Assembly: GCA_937121005.1 (NCBI GenBank)
Contig: CAKZKB010000212.1
Coordinates: forward strand, 1 to 13,798
From: an uncultured cyanobacterium
Lineage (GTDB): Bacteria; Cyanobacteriota; Cyanobacteriia; Cyanobacteriales; Geitlerinemataceae
Direction of reading: 5' to 3'
Length of the DNA: 13,798 bases
Below are positions 13,343-13,798 of this stretch, piece by piece. Position numbers and translations under genes: made by a program. How positions within the stretch are numbered: the stretch's first letter is position 1; every line of letters begins with the position of its first letter. The notes under the pieces were generated by a model, which saw nothing but the letters and a program-made list of their open reading frames with translations, made no database searches and had not been told where the DNA came from.

Positions 13343-13731
13343 TGGTTTCTCTCCAAATTCGAGTGCAACGCCCCGACATTTTTTTCCCAATTGCGACCGT
13401 CAAAAGGGACGATCGAAAACTTTTCGATCGCGTTATCGTCCAAACAGCGCAAATTGACGCTATACTTATCGGGATGGGAGCGAGGGCGATAAAACGAATG
13501 TATCCCACAAATGCGGCAAAATAGGTGCTTGGCAGTGCCAGTATTAAAAGTGTACTCTGTCAGGGCCTCCGTCCCCCACAGCAACGAAAACGCTTCCGGG
13601 GGAACGATGAGATGGAGAAAGCCTTTTTTCGCGCAAATCGAACAGTTGCAATTGTAGGCTTGTTTTTGGTTGGTTGTCACCCGAAACCGTACCGCCCCGC
13701 AGTGACAACCGCCTTCGTAAGTCGAATTCAT
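13339..13731 (-). CDS. GFA family zinc protein (formaldehyde-activating enzyme/CENP-V type)
   Basis: This 130-residue protein has the zinc-binding cysteines of the GFA family: C9 and C11 (CHCG), C28, C30 and C33 (CNCSIC), and C72 and C75 (FCRICG). Together C9, C11, C72 and C75 match the structural zinc site, and C28, C30 and C33 the second zinc site where glutathione or the substrate binds. The motif YRPRSHPDKYSVNLRCLD is typical of the bacterial CENP-V-like subgroup. Although the family is named after glutathione-dependent formaldehyde activation, most members have unproven activity, so the reaction is unknown. It is the first gene of a leftward operon; its TGA overlaps the ATG of the TrbI-like gene by four bases. 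The ATG at 13731 is the only sensible start; the Shine-Dalgarno (GGAG at about 18 bases) is distant and weak. Confidence 0.88.
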   Translation of the reverse strand: MNSTYEGGCHCGAVRFRVTTNQKQAYNCNCSICAKKGFLHLIVPPEAFSLLWGTEALTEYTFNTGTAKHLFCRICGIHSFYRPRSHPDKYSVNLRCLDDNAIEKFSIVPFDGRNWEKNVGALHSNLERNQ

Positions 13732-13798
13732 GTCAAGTCGCTTCGCTCCAATTCAGAGTTCGTCTTAAAAAGTTCGGGGGGAAGAAAATCTACACCCC

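Overview
The window looks like chromosomal DNA of a cyanobacterium, probably a filamentous one. The palindrome GCGATCGC (HIP1, highly iterated palindrome) and its core CGATCG recur throughout. Several proteins are of types typical of cyanobacteria: a large NB-ARC/WD40 protein, a Uma2 nuclease, a long-form HflX and a TrbI-like secreted protein. Intergenic DNA carries palindromic repeats of the kind common in cyanobacterial genomes. The genus cannot be fixed from sequence reading alone.

Layout, left to right. 1-666 (minus) is the N-terminal part of a membrane-anchored DUF697-type GTPase that runs off the left edge. 987-1601 (plus) is a MarC-family membrane protein. 1655-1846 (minus) is a small predicted secreted peptide with a strong Shine-Dalgarno, and 2071-2289 (minus) is a stand-alone NfeD-like OB-fold protein; hairpins built from HIP1 palindromes lie downstream of these genes. 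2525-6397 (plus) is the dominant gene, a STAND ATPase with HTH, NB-ARC and 14 WD40 repeats (two seven-bladed propellers) whose Walker A lysine is replaced by threonine. 6500-7063 (plus) is a Uma2-type PD-(D/E)XK nuclease. 7086-8777 (minus) is HflX, with conserved N-terminal coding sequence that extends past the first usable start codon. 8826-8930 is a MITE-like palindromic element, and 8962-9276 (minus) is a conserved small protein of unknown function.

9456-11357 (plus) is an unusual in-frame fusion of a restriction-endonuclease-like (HsdR N-terminal type) domain to a complete RsmB 16S rRNA m5C methyltransferase. A compound inverted repeat lies before it (9290-9355) and another after it (11401-11479). 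11501-12112 (plus) is an alpha/beta-hydrolase esterase whose stop codon lies inside a degenerate 7-bp tandem repeat. A second copy of the MITE-like element follows in inverted orientation (12200-12300). 12383-13731 (minus) is a three-gene operon: a GFA-family zinc protein, a secreted TrbI-like protein joined to it by an ATGA overlap, and a small membrane protein.

No rRNA, tRNA, CRISPR array or intact transposase gene was seen. The best candidates for something unusual are the HsdR-N/RsmB fusion, the NB-ARC/WD40 protein with a defective P-loop next to a Uma2 nuclease, the missing HflX start codon, and the pair of related MITE-like palindromes.
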